Below, one piece after another: positions 36,782-45,415 of a DNA stretch of 64,000 nucleotides (positions are counted from its first letter, which is position 1; each line of letters opens with the position of its first letter). This stretch comes from Rhodoferax ferrireducens. GTDB lineage: Bacteria; Pseudomonadota; Gammaproteobacteria; Burkholderiales; Burkholderiaceae_C. The stretch is taken from contig MTEI01000003.1 in assembly GCA_002083775.1 (NCBI GenBank), positions 186,001 through 250,000 on the forward strand. Reading direction: 5' to 3'. Below the pieces are notes generated by a model. It saw only the letters and a program-made list of their open reading frames with translations. It made no database searches and had not been told where the DNA came from. The position numbers were made by a program, and so were the translations under genes.

Positions 36782-37528
36782 ATGACAGCACGTCTTACCA
36801 ACAAAGTTTCCATCATCACTGGCGCAGCCCAAGGCATCGGCCTGGCTACTGCGCTGAAATTTGCCGCCGAGGGCGCCATCGTCATTGTTTGCGATGTCAA
36901 GCAAGAAGGCGTGGACGAGGCTGTGGCCCAGTGCCGCGCTGCAGGCGCTACCGCTGAGGGTTTCGTCATGGACGTGACCAACCGCGCGGTGGTCGACCAG
37001 GTGGTGGCTGCGGTCAAGGCCAAGTTTGGCCGCATTGACGTGCTGGTCAACAACGCCGGTATCACCATGGACTCCAGCCTGAAGAAGATGACCATTGAAC
37101 AGTTTGACAAGGTCATCGACGTGAACCTGCGTGGCGTGTTCCACTGCACCCAGTCGGTGGCAGACGGCATGGTCGCCCAGGGCAGCGGCGTGATTCTGAA
37201 CGCCAGCTCCATCGTCGGCCTGTACGGCAACTTTGGCCAGACCAATTACGCTGCCACCAAGTTCGGCGTGATCGGCTTCACCAAGACCTGGGCGCGCGAA
37301 ATGGGCCCCAAGGGCGTGCGCATCAACGCCGTGGCACCGGGCTTCATTGCCACCCCCATGGTGGCCGCCATGCCCGAAAAGGTGCTGGCTGACCTGAGCG
37401 CCAAGGTGCACTCGCGCCGCATCGGCAAGCCCGAAGAAATCGCCAACGTCTACGCCTTCCTGGCCAGCGACGAAGCCAGCTACATCAATGGCGAGTGCAT
37501 TGAAGTCTCGGGCGGTATCTCGCTGTAA
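36782..37528 (+). CDS. SDR-family oxidoreductase, 3-oxoacyl-ACP reductase-like (FabG type)
   Basis: A 248-residue classical short-chain dehydrogenase. Cofactor motif [20 protein letters not shown], catalytic Ser in [11 protein letters not shown] and YAATKFG (Tyr-x3-Lys) are intact; the ending [15 protein letters not shown] is FabG-like. The substrate is not determinable; it lies outside any fatty-acid cluster, so it may act on acetoacetyl-CoA or another 3-oxoacyl substrate. It starts at ATG 36782 and is monocistronic, with a terminator downstream. Confidence 0.9.
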   Translation: MTARLTNKVSIITGAAQGIGLATALKFAAEGAIVIVCDVKQEGVDEAVAQCRAAGATAEGFVMDVTNRAVVDQVVAAVKAKFGRIDVLVNNAGITMDSSLKKMTIEQFDKVIDVNLRGVFHCTQSVADGMVAQGSGVILNASSIVGLYGNFGQTNYAATKFGVIGFTKTWAREMGPKGVRINAVAPGFIATPMVAAMPEKVLADLSAKVHSRRIGKPEEIANVYAFLASDEASYINGECIEVSGGISL

Positions 37529-37566
37529 AAACGTGGGCCGTTGAGCGGCCCAGTGTCTGATCTTTC

Positions 37567-37608
37567 AAGCGCCATGTTGTGCAGTCCGTGCTGCCAGATG
37601 GCGCTTTT
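37567..37608 (+). terminator. Rho-independent terminator after the SDR gene
   Basis: AAGCGCCAT pairs with ATGGCGCTT across a 22-base loop and is followed by TTTTT. A GGGCCG..CGGCCC hairpin 20 bases upstream may add to termination. Confidence 0.7.
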
Positions 37609-37732
37609 TCATGGTGGGTGCTTTTTTGCGCGGGATTGTGCGGCCCCGGCCCGGCCGAGCCGCTGACGTGGTTCAATGCGACATGTTCGCCAATGCGCCA
37701 AACCCTGACCATTATTTGACCCGCTAAATCTC

Positions 37733-38452
37733 ATGGAACTCTTTACTGCACAGTGGTGGTCGGCCTTGCTGGTCATTCTGGTGATCGACCTGGTGCTGGC
37801 GGGCGACAACGCCATCGTGATTGCGCTGGCAGCGCGCAACCTGCCCAGGCACCTGAAAACCCGGGCCATTGTGTGGGGCATGCTGGGCGCCTTGGTGATG
37901 CGTTTGGTGATGGCGCTGGGCGTGGTCTGGCTGCTGAAGCTGCCTGGTTTGATGCTCATTGGCGGCATCGGGCTGGTCTGGGTGGCTTACCAGCTGCTGG
38001 CTGAAGACGCGACCGAGCCCTCTGGCGACCCGGTGGCCTACACCTTTTGGGGGGCCATGAAAACCATCGTTGTGGCTGATGTGCTGATGGGCATGGACAA
38101 CATGCTGGGTGTGGCCGGCGCGGCGCATGGCGCCATTGAGCTGGTGATCATCGGCCTGTTGTTGAGCGTGCCGATTGTGGTGTTTGGCAGCACCCTGGTG
38201 CTGAAACTGGTGGAGCGCTTCCCGCTCATCCTCCAACTGGGTGGTGCGGTATTGGCCCTGACGGCGGCCAAAATGATTGTCAGCGACCCACTGCTGAAAG
38301 CGGTTTTTGGCTCTTTTCATGGTGATGTGGCAGACGAGCCCATGCAGGCCGCAGCGCGCTGGGTGGTCTACGTGCTGGTGATCGGCGGTGTGCTGATTGG
38401 CGGCTGGTGGAAAAAGCGCGGTGCCCAGGTCAGCCATCAGCTGGGGGGGTGA
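37733..38452 (+). CDS. TerC/YjbE-family integral membrane protein
   Basis: A 239-residue TerC-family membrane protein with about seven helices. The family's acidic intramembrane motifs are present: VIDLVLAGDNAIVIALAARN and VADVLMGMDNMLGVAGAA, each with Asp and Asn likely to bind a metal. Members of this group export manganese or load metal into exported proteins. No yybP-ykoY-type Mn riboswitch is recognisable in the 200 bases upstream. It is monocistronic. Confidence 0.88.
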   Translation: MELFTAQWWSALLVILVIDLVLAGDNAIVIALAARNLPRHLKTRAIVWGMLGALVMRLVMALGVVWLLKLPGLMLIGGIGLVWVAYQLLAEDATEPSGDPVAYTFWGAMKTIVVADVLMGMDNMLGVAGAAHGAIELVIIGLLLSVPIVVFGSTLVLKLVERFPLILQLGGAVLALTAAKMIVSDPLLKAVFGSFHGDVADEPMQAAARWVVYVLVIGGVLIGGWWKKRGAQVSHQLGG

Positions 38453-38477
38453 TGACTGCGCGTTGAGAGCGATCTGT

Positions 38478-38544
38478 CATTGCGGGCTTGAGCCGCAATC
38501 CAGGAACCGGGGGCATGGATCCCGGATCAAGTCCGGGATGACAA
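38478..38544 (+). repeat. R3 palindromic repeat (ATTGCGGGC family), copy 1
   Basis: TGTCATTGCGGGCTTGAGCC then GCAATCCAGG forms a first hairpin; CCCGGATCAAGTCCGGGATG then ACA forms a second. This type of TCATTGCGGGC..GGGATGACA element recurs in many proteobacteria. A related half-copy lies inside the gene at 42513-44051. Confidence 0.8.
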
Positions 38545-38604
38545 CTGGGGGCATTGGCCGGCGGGGGCGATGACAGCCGAACTGTTTCACGTTAAGCTGT
38601 CCCC

Positions 38605-38946
38605 ATGAAACTCATCCTCAAATGGCTGCTCAGCGCTGCCGCCCTGCTGGGCGTGGCCTACATTTACCCTGGCGTGGTGGTCAACAGTTTTGGCTCGGCC
38701 ATGCTGGCGGCTTTTGTCATTGGCCTGTTCAACATGGTGCTGCGCCCGGTGCTGGTGCTGCTGACCCTGCCGGTGACACTGATCACGCTGGGGCTGTTCC
38801 TGTTTGTCATCAATGCGCTGATGTTCTGGGCCGCCTCCGGCGTGCTGAGCGGCTTTCATGTGCAGGGCTTTGGCGCGGCGCTGCTGGGCTCGCTGATTTA
38901 CTCGGTGCTGGGCCTGCTGATCGACGCCGTGCTCGAAAAAAAGTAG
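38605..38946 (+). CDS. Small four-helix membrane protein (phage holin-family-4-like, PF04020 type)
   Basis: A 113-residue protein made almost wholly of four hydrophobic helices, matching the 'mycobacterial 4TMS phage holin, superfamily IV' type (LKWLLSAAALLGVAYIYPGV; GLFNMVLRPVLVLLTLPVT). Despite the name, members are common chromosomal membrane proteins of unknown function. No prophage genes are near. The ATG at 38605 follows a weak ribosome-binding site. Confidence 0.83.
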   Translation: MKLILKWLLSAAALLGVAYIYPGVVVNSFGSAMLAAFVIGLFNMVLRPVLVLLTLPVTLITLGLFLFVINALMFWAASGVLSGFHVQGFGAALLGSLIYSVLGLLIDAVLEKK

Positions 38947-38981
38947 GCGGGGCCATAGCGCCAGTGGCTGCTTGTGCGCCC

Positions 38982-40601
38982 TTACCGGTCCAGCGCCTGC
39001 TGGGCCTGTTGTTTCAGTAAGACCTCAATCTGCCGCTGGCGTGTGTCGATGATGGACGCGTCGATATGGTCAGCCGAACTCCCCGCCGCCTCATTGGCGC
39101 GCATCAGGTCTTGCGCGGCACGCAGGCGGTCCATCGCGCCGGTGTAGTCCAGCCGGGCGGCTTGCGCCTCGGCCTCGGCGCGCAGTGCACGCAGGCTTTG
39201 TTGTTGGGCGTTGTACATGCTGGCCAGTGCTTGCCAGGCCAGCGCGTCCTGCGGCTGCGTGGCCAGCCAGGTTTGCAGGCTTTGCGTCACGCTGCTCAAG
39301 GCCGCGCTCTGGTTGAGCTGCAGGGCCACCTGAGCTTGCAACATCAGTTCGGGGCGGCGCATGTTGGCCACGGCGGTCGTTTTGGCGTCCAGCACGCCCA
39401 CCCGGGTGGCCAGGGCCGTCAACTGCGCCGGCGTCAGGTCCCGCGCGGTCAGATCAATCTCGGCACCCAGCCAGCGCACGGGTTCTGCTGACCCGGTGTC
39501 CAAGGCTGCCAGCGCCTGCAAGCGCGTCAGGTTGCGTCGCGCCAGGTCCATGTCACGCAGTTGCAAAGCCGCCAGGGTGGCGCCGTACAGGGCGCCTGCC
39601 TGCTGCGCTGCGGGCAGCAAACGCAAGCCCGGGTCGTCTACCTGCGCCTGCCAGGTACGCAAGGCGTCTACGCCGGGGTTGGACAGCACTTTGGCGCGGG
39701 TGGCCATCAGGGCGTGGCGCATCAGCGGTGTGCCCGCCACCGCATGCGGTGCGCCCAGCGGCAGGCGCGACTGCATGTCGGCGATGCGTTCGGTGGTGAG
39801 CGGGTGGCTGCGCAAATACGGGTAGCCGCCGCTGTCGTTCAGCCGTGCGGCCTGCTGCAGTTTGTCAAACATGGTGACAAATCCCGCTGCCTCAAAACCG
39901 GCCTGGGTCATCACACCAAAGCCGATGCGGTCCGCCTCACGCTCCATGTCGCGCGAAAAATTCAGCTGGTTTTGCGCCGCCACCGCTTGCCCGCCCACCA
40001 TCAGGGCACTGGCGGCGTCGGGGCTTTTGCTGGCTGCGAGCGCGCCCAGAATCATCGCGCCAAGGAGCCAGGGCGCCTGCGCGCTGTCTTTGGCAATCAG
40101 CCGTGAAATGTGCCGCTGGGTCACGTGGCTCAGTTCATGGCCCAGCACCGAGGCCAACTCATCCCGGCTGTTGACCACCGCCAGCAGGCCCAGGTTCACG
40201 CCCAGATAACCGCCGGGCAGGGCAAAGGCGTTCACGGTGCGGTCGCGCCCGAGCATGATGCGCCAGGCAAAACGCTCGTCCAGCTCGGGCGTGAGGTCGC
40301 CACGCGCGCGGGCCGCCACCAGCAGCGGCTGCCAGACGCTTTGCACATAGTCGGCCAGCACCGGGTCGTCCAGGTAATCGGGGTCACGAAAAATCTCGCG
40401 GGCAATGCGGTCACCCAGACGGCGCTCTTCGGCACTGGCCATGGCGCTGCCGTCGCCCAACAGCGGCAAGGTGGCGGCGGGGCTCTGGCTGCCAGGCAGG
40501 GCTGGCTGCGCCGTCAGGCTGACCGGCAAGCAGGCACAGACTATAGCCAAAACAAAAGCTACCCGCCCTTTATGCATAAGGGCTAGAGGCTGATTTGTCA
40601 T
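38982..40601 (-). CDS. M48-family periplasmic metalloprotease with TPR-like C-terminus (BepA-like)
   Basis: About 530-540 residues: N-terminal signal peptide (VAFVLAIVCACLPVSLTAQPA), an M48 domain with zinc motif SVLGHELSHVTQRH (HExxH) and the third ligand in READRIGFGVM, and a helical TPR-like C-terminal half. BepA proteins guide LptD/BAM assembly or degrade stalled outer-membrane proteins. The start is either Met at 40601 (MTNQPLALMHKG) or at 40577 (MHKGRVAF). Both, and the start of the signal peptide, are encoded by an R1 repeat (40541-40612), which has evidently supplied the translation start region. Confidence 0.9.
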   Translation of the reverse strand: MTNQPLALMHKGRVAFVLAIVCACLPVSLTAQPALPGSQSPAATLPLLGDGSAMASAEERRLGDRIAREIFRDPDYLDDPVLADYVQSVWQPLLVAARARGDLTPELDERFAWRIMLGRDRTVNAFALPGGYLGVNLGLLAVVNSRDELASVLGHELSHVTQRHISRLIAKDSAQAPWLLGAMILGALAASKSPDAASALMVGGQAVAAQNQLNFSRDMEREADRIGFGVMTQAGFEAAGFVTMFDKLQQAARLNDSGGYPYLRSHPLTTERIADMQSRLPLGAPHAVAGTPLMRHALMATRAKVLSNPGVDALRTWQAQVDDPGLRLLPAAQQAGALYGATLAALQLRDMDLARRNLTRLQALAALDTGSAEPVRWLGAEIDLTARDLTPAQLTALATRVGVLDAKTTAVANMRRPELMLQAQVALQLNQSAALSSVTQSLQTWLATQPQDALAWQALASMYNAQQQSLRALRAEAEAQAARLDYTGAMDRLRAAQDLMRANEAAGSSADHIDASIIDTRQRQIEVLLKQQAQQALDR

Positions 40602-40612
40602 AAATTTCTTGC
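40541..40612 (+). repeat. R1 dispersed repeat forming the 5' end of the M48 protease gene
   Basis: ACTATAGCCAAAACAAAAGC, TACCCGCCCTTTATGCATAA and GGGCTAGAGGCTGATTTGTC, then ATAAATTTC, is a forward R1 copy on the plus strand. The protease reads it in reverse as the codons for TNQPLALMHKGRVAF. Confidence 0.88.
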
Positions 40613-40752
40613 GTGGCATAGGGACCTGGGTTGGACGCTGATCTGTGCGCCGGGGATCGGATCAGCCCGTATGATGCCAGCCACGCGTAAAGGTTCGGTC
40701 AACCCGCCGGGCCACCGCCCCTTCTTCTGCACTTTTTTCAAGATGATTTGTC

Positions 40753-41241
40753 ATGAACACCCTCACCCATTTTGACGACCAAGGCCAGGCCCACATGGTG
40801 GACGTGGCCGCCAAGGTCGCTACCCACCGCATCGGCGTGGCCGGTGGCCGCATCGAGATGCAGAACGCCACGCTGGCGCTGATCGAGTCCGGCAGTGCCA
40901 AAAAAGGCGACGTGCTGGGCATTGCTCGCGTGGCCGGCATCATGGCCGCCAAAAAAACCAGCGAGCTGATCCCGCTGTGCCACCCGCTGGCGCTCACCCG
41001 CGTTGCTATTGATTTTGAAGTGCTTCACGCAAATAGCATAAGGGCTAGCGCCGTTTATTGCACTGCAACGGTGGAGACGGTCGGCCCCACCGGGGTCGAG
41101 ATGGAAGCCCTGACCGCGCTGCAAGTGGCGCTGCTGACCATTTACGACATGTGCAAGGCGGTGGACCGCGGCATGGTGATTGCTGACTGCAAGTTGCTGG
41201 AGAAGCACGGCGGCAAGTCGGGGAGTTTTGTGGCGGCTTGA
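40753..41241 (+). CDS. moaC: Cyclic pyranopterin monophosphate synthase MoaC
   Basis: A 162-residue MoaC that converts the 3',8-cyclo-GTP product of MoaA to cPMP in molybdenum-cofactor synthesis. Family motifs are [37 protein letters not shown] and [20 protein letters not shown] with [11 protein letters not shown]. The intervening segment [19 protein letters not shown] is encoded by an R1 repeat, though length and strand pattern remain MoaC-like. The ATG at 40753 follows a weak ribosome-binding site. No other moa gene is adjacent. Confidence 0.95.
   Translation: MNTLTHFDDQGQAHMVDVAAKVATHRIGVAGGRIEMQNATLALIESGSAKKGDVLGIARVAGIMAAKKTSELIPLCHPLALTRVAIDFEVLHANSIRASAVYCTATVETVGPTGVEMEALTALQVALLTIYDMCKAVDRGMVIADCKLLEKHGGKSGSFVAA
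41002..41063 (+). repeat. R1 dispersed repeat inside moaC
   Basis: GTTGCTATTGATTTTGAAGT, GCTTCACGCAAATAGCATAA and GGGCTAGCGCCGTTTATTGC align with the yggS and dehydrogenase copies over ~60 bases and are read ATA-AGG-GCT-AGC. Confidence 0.75.
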
Positions 41242-41244
41242 AGC

Positions 41245-42390
41245 TCAGCCCGACAGCTGGGCGATGTAGGCCTGATAGCTGTAGCTGCGGTTTTTTTTCT
41301 GCCCGGTCAACTCATTCACGATGCCTAAATCCACCAGCACCTTGACGGCGGCGTTGGCCGTTGGGAAGCTGGTGGCGAGCTTCTGGCGCACCATGTCGAC
41401 GCTGAAGCGCGGCATCATGGGCAACAACTCGAACAGGCGGTAACTGGCTGGCCCCGCCTTTGAGGATGCCAGCACGCGGCGGCGGTCTGTGGCCAACAAG
41501 CTGGCAACGGCCACGATGTTGCGCTCGGCCTCTTGCGCCGCCACCGCCACCCCTTCCAGAAAAAACGCCACCCAGCCTTCCCAATCACCGCTGCTGCGAA
41601 CGCTGGAGAGCTGCCGGTAATACTCGGCCTGGTGCTGTTTCAGGTAGCCGCTGAGGTACATCAAGGGCTCAGGCAGCAGCTGCCAATGTTCCAGCAGCGC
41701 GGCAATCAGCAAACGGCCAATGCGCCCATTGCCATCCAGAAACGGGTGAATGGTTTCGAACTGCAGGTGAATCAGGGCCGTTTTGACCAGTGGCGGCAGC
41801 GGCTGCGACGCATCATGAATAAACCGCTCCAGATCAGCCAGCAAGTCAGCCACTTGTGCGGGCGGTGGCGGCACAAACACCGCATTCCCAGGGCGGGTGC
41901 CGCCGATCCAGTTTTGCGAGCGGCGAAACTCACCCGGCTGTTTGCCCGCGCCGCGTGCGCCGTCCAGCAGCAAGCGGTGCGCATCGCACAGCAGGCGCAC
42001 ACTCAGTGGCAGGCCAGCAGGGTCACGCAGATTGGCTTGCACCAGCCGAAACGCCCGTAGGTAGTTGCTGACTTCCTCCACATCGTGGGTGTTGTTCACC
42101 GTGAAGCCCGCTTCTTCGTCAAACAGGTCGGCCAGCGTGGCTTGGGTGCCTTCGATTTGCGAGGTCAGCAACGCCTCTTTGCGGATGGCGCTGTAGAGCA
42201 ACCAGTCCACCGACGGCACCAAGCCGGCGACGCCTGACAGCCGGGCTAAGGCCAGTTCGGCCGAGCGGTTGGTTTCCAGGTAGCACTCGGGTGCCAGGGC
42301 GGGATCTTTTGGCGGCAGCGGGTACGGCACAAAGGCCTGAACGGTTTCGCCCAGAGTGGTTGAGGTAGCGTAGAAGCCTGTGCTGCGCAT
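41245..42390 (-). CDS. Fic-family protein (predicted AMP transferase) with C-terminal winged helix
   Basis: A 381-residue Fic protein. The catalytic motif HPFLDGNGRIGR (residues 215-226) is complete, so AMP transfer from ATP to a target hydroxyl is expected. An inhibitory TSQIEG helix motif (residues 76-81; S/T-x3-E-G/N) is present in the N-terminal part, so the enzyme is self-inhibited. The last ~80 residues look like a winged helix-turn-helix (VDMVRQKLATSFPTANAAVK), as in Fic proteins that regulate themselves. No separate antitoxin is needed or seen. It is convergent with moaC (3-base gap). Confidence 0.93.
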   Translation of the reverse strand: MRSTGFYATSTTLGETVQAFVPYPLPPKDPALAPECYLETNRSAELALARLSGVAGLVPSVDWLLYSAIRKEALLTSQIEGTQATLADLFDEEAGFTVNNTHDVEEVSNYLRAFRLVQANLRDPAGLPLSVRLLCDAHRLLLDGARGAGKQPGEFRRSQNWIGGTRPGNAVFVPPPPAQVADLLADLERFIHDASQPLPPLVKTALIHLQFETIHPFLDGNGRIGRLLIAALLEHWQLLPEPLMYLSGYLKQHQAEYYRQLSSVRSSGDWEGWVAFFLEGVAVAAQEAERNIVAVASLLATDRRRVLASSKAGPASYRLFELLPMMPRFSVDMVRQKLATSFPTANAAVKVLVDLGIVNELTGQKKNRSYSYQAYIAQLSG

Positions 42391-42512
42391 GGTGTAAAAG
42401 AAGTCTTTAATAGGAGGTTGAAATATTAAAGGAAATTTTAATATCTGACCAGTACATGAAAGAATATTTGCGGGTCCGATTCGACCCAGCCAAGATCAGC
42501 CGAGGAGGGAGC

Positions 42513-44051
42513 TCACGGCACCGCGCGTGCTGAGCCATTCTGCTTGGCCCACTCTGCATGGTCCTTGGCAAACGCCGCCGCATACCGCGCCGCATAAAAA
42601 GCCACCTCGTCTGTGCGGCCCAGCAGCTGGGCGCTGTCCAGCACCTTCTCGATCACCCGCGCCTCGGGCGAAAAGTGCAGCATGTCTTTGGCCAGGGCGT
42701 TCAGGTACGCGGCGTTCTCCAAGGTCAGCGGTGTGGTGGTCAGCTCGGCAAAACGCACCGCGTCCTGGTACAGCCAGACTGACTTGACCTTCTGCAAGGT
42801 GTGCTCGCGGTAAGCGCTGGCGCGGTGCGCGGAAGGCAGATACAACTGGCTGGCGAGGTAGTAATTCCACGCGGCAAAGCTGCAACACGCTACGATTAAA
42901 AGAGCTATTAGCCCATACAAATAAAAGGCTAGAGGCCTAAAATGCTTATAAGAATCAGCGCCTGCCGCAGGCCGGGGCAGCCACCACAGCAGCCATACGC
43001 TCAACGCTGCGGCCATTTGAAACGGCCCGTACCACAGCGGGTATTCCAGCAGGCTGTGCAGCCCGATCACCGCCAGCACGGCCCAGGCCAGCTGCCGCGT
43101 GGGCTCTGTTTCGCGCCACGGCTGGCCGCGCCAGATCAGCCACAGCGCACCGCTGCACAGCGCCAGCGCCGCAGGCAGGCCCAGCTCTACGGCCAGGTGC
43201 AGCGGCAGGTTGTGCGCGTTGTCCAGAATGTCGCAAAACCGGTTGCCGGGGTACAGCGTGATGAAGTGGGCGTAGTCCAGCTCGCCCCAGCCCCAGCCGC
43301 CCCACGGTTTTCGCGCGATCAAATGCAGCACATTGCCCCACAGGGTGAGGCGGCTGGCGCAGGCCGCATCGCCCGCGCGCAGCCGCGCCCAGGCCCCGCT
43401 GCCAAACGGGTCCAGCCCGGCCAGCAGCGGCAGGGCAAACGTGGCTACCGCATACGCGGCCAGTGCGGTGGCCAGTACCGCTTGCACCCGGCGCTTGTCA
43501 CCCGCAGCGCGCCCGCGCAGCCACCAAAGCGTCAAGACGGCGATCAGCGCCAGCTGCAGCAGGCCGGTGCGCGAGGAGGAGGCTGCGTTGCCCGCGCTGA
43601 TCAGCGCAGCCAAGGCCAGCAACAGCGCAAGTGAGCGCGTTGGCAGGGTCCATGGATTGCGGGTCGGTGCCCGCAATGACAGGCAGAGCACAGCCACCAG
43701 TCCGATGCCCAGCAGCGAGGCAAACTGGTTGCGCTGGCGCAAATTGCCAAACGCCTGGCCTAACTCGGTATGGTTCACCCACTGACCCAACAGGCTGGTC
43801 GCGCCAAAGTACTGCAGCAGCCCGATAACCGCGCTCAAAGTCGCCGCCATCACCCAGGCCAGCGCCACTGCTTGCACCATGCGCGGGTTTTCGCCGCGCT
43901 GCTTGTCAAACGCCAGCGCCAGCAGCACCCCGGCCGCGCACACCCAGGCAAACAGCAGCGGCGCCACCTGCGCTGTGGGGCCAGGTGAAAACGGGTTCAG
44001 CCAGGGCAGGGTGATGAGGATGAAGGCGGCGAGGGCGGGCATACGACTCAC
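42513..44051 (-). CDS. Wzy/PglL-type membrane protein (O-antigen ligase / O-oligosaccharyltransferase family)
   Basis: A 512-residue protein with 10-12 membrane helices and a large periplasmic loop (AACASRLTLWGNVLHLIARK ... GWGWGELDYAHFITLYPGNR, with the H-N motif in DNAHNLPLHLAVELG), as in the Wzy_C/PglL family. A soluble C-terminal domain follows (after YYLASQLYLPSAHRASAY). These enzymes move lipid-linked glycans onto lipid A, polymers or proteins. Two repeats are translated within it: R1 (codes for KHFRPLAFYLYGLIALLI) and an R3 half-copy (codes for CLSLRAPTRNPW). Its start overlaps the ATPase gene's stop by 4 bases. A second relative lies beside pilA. Confidence 0.85.
   Translation of the reverse strand: MSRMPALAAFILITLPWLNPFSPGPTAQVAPLLFAWVCAAGVLLALAFDKQRGENPRMVQAVALAWVMAATLSAVIGLLQYFGATSLLGQWVNHTELGQAFGNLRQRNQFASLLGIGLVAVLCLSLRAPTRNPWTLPTRSLALLLALAALISAGNAASSSRTGLLQLALIAVLTLWWLRGRAAGDKRRVQAVLATALAAYAVATFALPLLAGLDPFGSGAWARLRAGDAACASRLTLWGNVLHLIARKPWGGWGWGELDYAHFITLYPGNRFCDILDNAHNLPLHLAVELGLPAALALCSGALWLIWRGQPWRETEPTRQLAWAVLAVIGLHSLLEYPLWYGPFQMAAALSVWLLWWLPRPAAGADSYKHFRPLAFYLYGLIALLIVACCSFAAWNYYLASQLYLPSAHRASAYREHTLQKVKSVWLYQDAVRFAELTTTPLTLENAAYLNALAKDMLHFSPEARVIEKVLDSAQLLGRTDEVAFYAARYAAAFAKDHAEWAKQNGSARAVP
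42889..42952 (+). repeat. R1 dispersed repeat inside the Wzy/PglL-like gene
   Basis: ACGATTAAAAGAGCTATTAG, CCCATACAAATAAAAGGCTA and GAGGCCTAAAATGCTTATAA: a forward R1 copy on the plus strand, read in reverse by the gene as part of a membrane helix. Confidence 0.85.
43653..43687 (-). repeat. R3 palindromic repeat half-copy inside the Wzy/PglL-like gene
   Basis: On the minus strand CTGTCATTGCGGGCACCGAC then CCGCAATCCATGGACC matches the first hairpin of the R3 copy at 38478. It is translated as LSLRAPTRNPWT in a loop between two membrane helices. Confidence 0.7.
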
Positions 44052-45208
44052 AGCTGCAAACCGCCAAGCGCTTGCAGCGGCACCGCGCTGATGCCCTGGG
44101 CCAGCGGCCAGGGTTGGGCATCAGGGTCACCGTGGCACACCACGTAAAGGTGCTCCAGCGCCAATGCGTCACGCGCTGCGCGCATGGACGGCGTGACTTT
44201 TGGCGAACGTGTCAGCTTCACCTCAAAGCCCAGGCGGCGACCGTGGCTCAGCGTCATCAAATCAAGTTCGGCGCCTGAATGCAATGCCCAAAAATAGGCT
44301 TCGTCACGGCCCGCGCCGGTGTGGCGAATGATCTCCCGCAGGGCAAATCCCTCCCACGACGCGCCGCATTTGGGGTGTGCCAGCAGGTCCTGGTCACCAA
44401 AAATACCCAGCAAACTGTGCAACAGCCCGGTGTCAGTCAGGTAAATTTTGGGGGCTTTGACCTCGCGCTTGCCCTGGTTGGTGTGCCACGGGCGCAAACG
44501 CCAGGTCATGAACGTGCCTTCCAGAATATCCAAATAACGTGAAACGGTTTTGTCGCTCACCCCCAGGGCGCGCGCCAGCTCACTGCCGTTCCAGGTTTGC
44601 GCGTGGTAGTGGCCCAGCATCGTCCAGAAGCGGCGCAAGGTCAGGGCTGGCAGGTTGATGCCCATCTGCGGCAGGTCACGCTCCAGATAGGTGCGAATAA
44701 ACGACTCGCGCCAAGCCCGGCTAGCGGCCAGGTCATCGGCCAAAAAAGCCCGTGGAAAGCCGCCGCGCAGCCACAAGGCGTCGACCTGGCCGACGCCCAC
44801 CTCATCCAGATCCAGACCGCCAAGCGCATGAAAAGCCACGCGCCCCGCCAGACTTTCTGACGCGCTACGTAACAGCTCCAGGGCAGCACTGCCCAAGATC
44901 AGAAATCGCGCAGGGGTATCCGCCCGGTCAGCCAACACGCGCAGCAGCGGAAAAAGCTGCGGCTGGGTCTGGATTTCATCCAGCACCACCAGCCCAGTGA
45001 GTGAGCGCAGCACAAAGGCCGGATCACTCAGGCGGGCCTGATCGTCGGGGTCTTCCAGGTCGAAATGGTGGGTGGGCCCGTCCCAAAGCGCGGCCAATTG
45101 ACGCGCCAGCGTGGTCTTGCCCACTTGGCGCGGGCCGAGCAGGGTGACGATGTGAAACTGCTTCAGGGCCAACATTAATTGGCTGAGTTGATGCTTGCGT
45201 TCAATCAT
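44048..45208 (-). CDS. AAA ATPase with DUF4143 domain
   Basis: A 386-residue ATP-binding protein of the AAA/DUF4143 type: Walker A LLGPRQVGKTTLARQLA near residue 24, Walker B-like GLVVLDEIQTQP, sensor ILGSAALEL, then a winged-helix segment (GSELARALGVSDKTVSRYLD) and a C-terminal DUF4143 nuclease-like region (GAELDLMTLSHGRRLGFEVKL; D/E-x-K pattern). Such proteins are scattered in bacterial accessory regions and their role is unknown. A small inverted repeat lies just upstream. Its stop overlaps the following Wzy/PglL-like gene (ATGA), but no functional link is evident. Confidence 0.9.
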   Translation of the reverse strand: MIERKHQLSQLMLALKQFHIVTLLGPRQVGKTTLARQLAALWDGPTHHFDLEDPDDQARLSDPAFVLRSLTGLVVLDEIQTQPQLFPLLRVLADRADTPARFLILGSAALELLRSASESLAGRVAFHALGGLDLDEVGVGQVDALWLRGGFPRAFLADDLAASRAWRESFIRTYLERDLPQMGINLPALTLRRFWTMLGHYHAQTWNGSELARALGVSDKTVSRYLDILEGTFMTWRLRPWHTNQGKREVKAPKIYLTDTGLLHSLLGIFGDQDLLAHPKCGASWEGFALREIIRHTGAGRDEAYFWALHSGAELDLMTLSHGRRLGFEVKLTRSPKVTPSMRAARDALALEHLYVVCHGDPDAQPWPLAQGISAVPLQALGGLQL

Positions 45209-45315
45209 TCAGGCATTTTAGGGTGAAAAGTCGGAGTAGTTCTCCGAACTTTCAAGGTAGTCTCACTCTGAAAACATGCGCCACATCGTCTGTGGGGCAT
45301 GCTGCCGGTGGCGCG
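45209..45315. other. Short region upstream of the ATPase gene with an inverted repeat
   Basis: GTCGGAG and CTCCGAAC flank TAGTT at about 45230-45249, some 25 bases before the DUF4143 ATPase start. The dyad could be an operator or lie in the leader. Nothing else is recognisable. Confidence 0.45.
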
Positions 45316-45408
45316 TCAGCCAATCTGCGTGCACTCAGAAGCCCGCGCACGAAAACCGGACTCTGCGCGGTGCGCATAGACCAGCACACGGGCGTCAACG
45401 GCGATCAT
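45316..45408 (-). pseudogene. vapC-like PIN toxin, N-terminal fragment (30 codons)
   Basis: The minus strand from the ATG at 45408 reads MIAVDARVLVYAHRAESGFR and ends at a TGA after 30 residues. This is the N-terminal beta-strand/helix of a VapC-type PIN domain (usual form MIAVDTNxLVYAHRxDSPFH) with the first catalytic Asp5, but the usual T-N that follows is changed to A-R. The rest of the gene is missing, so it is a relic. It lies directly after an intact PIN toxin gene. Confidence 0.7.
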
Positions 45409-45415
45409 AGCGACG

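Noticed and set aside
37529..37732. Possible manganese (yybP-ykoY) riboswitch upstream of the TerC gene
   Set aside because: The conserved GGGGAGUAG-type element and paired stems are not found; the region holds a terminator for the upstream gene instead.
38605..38946. Prophage, suggested by the phage holin family name
   Set aside because: No integrase, capsid, tail or lysis genes are nearby; this family is mostly chromosomal membrane proteins.
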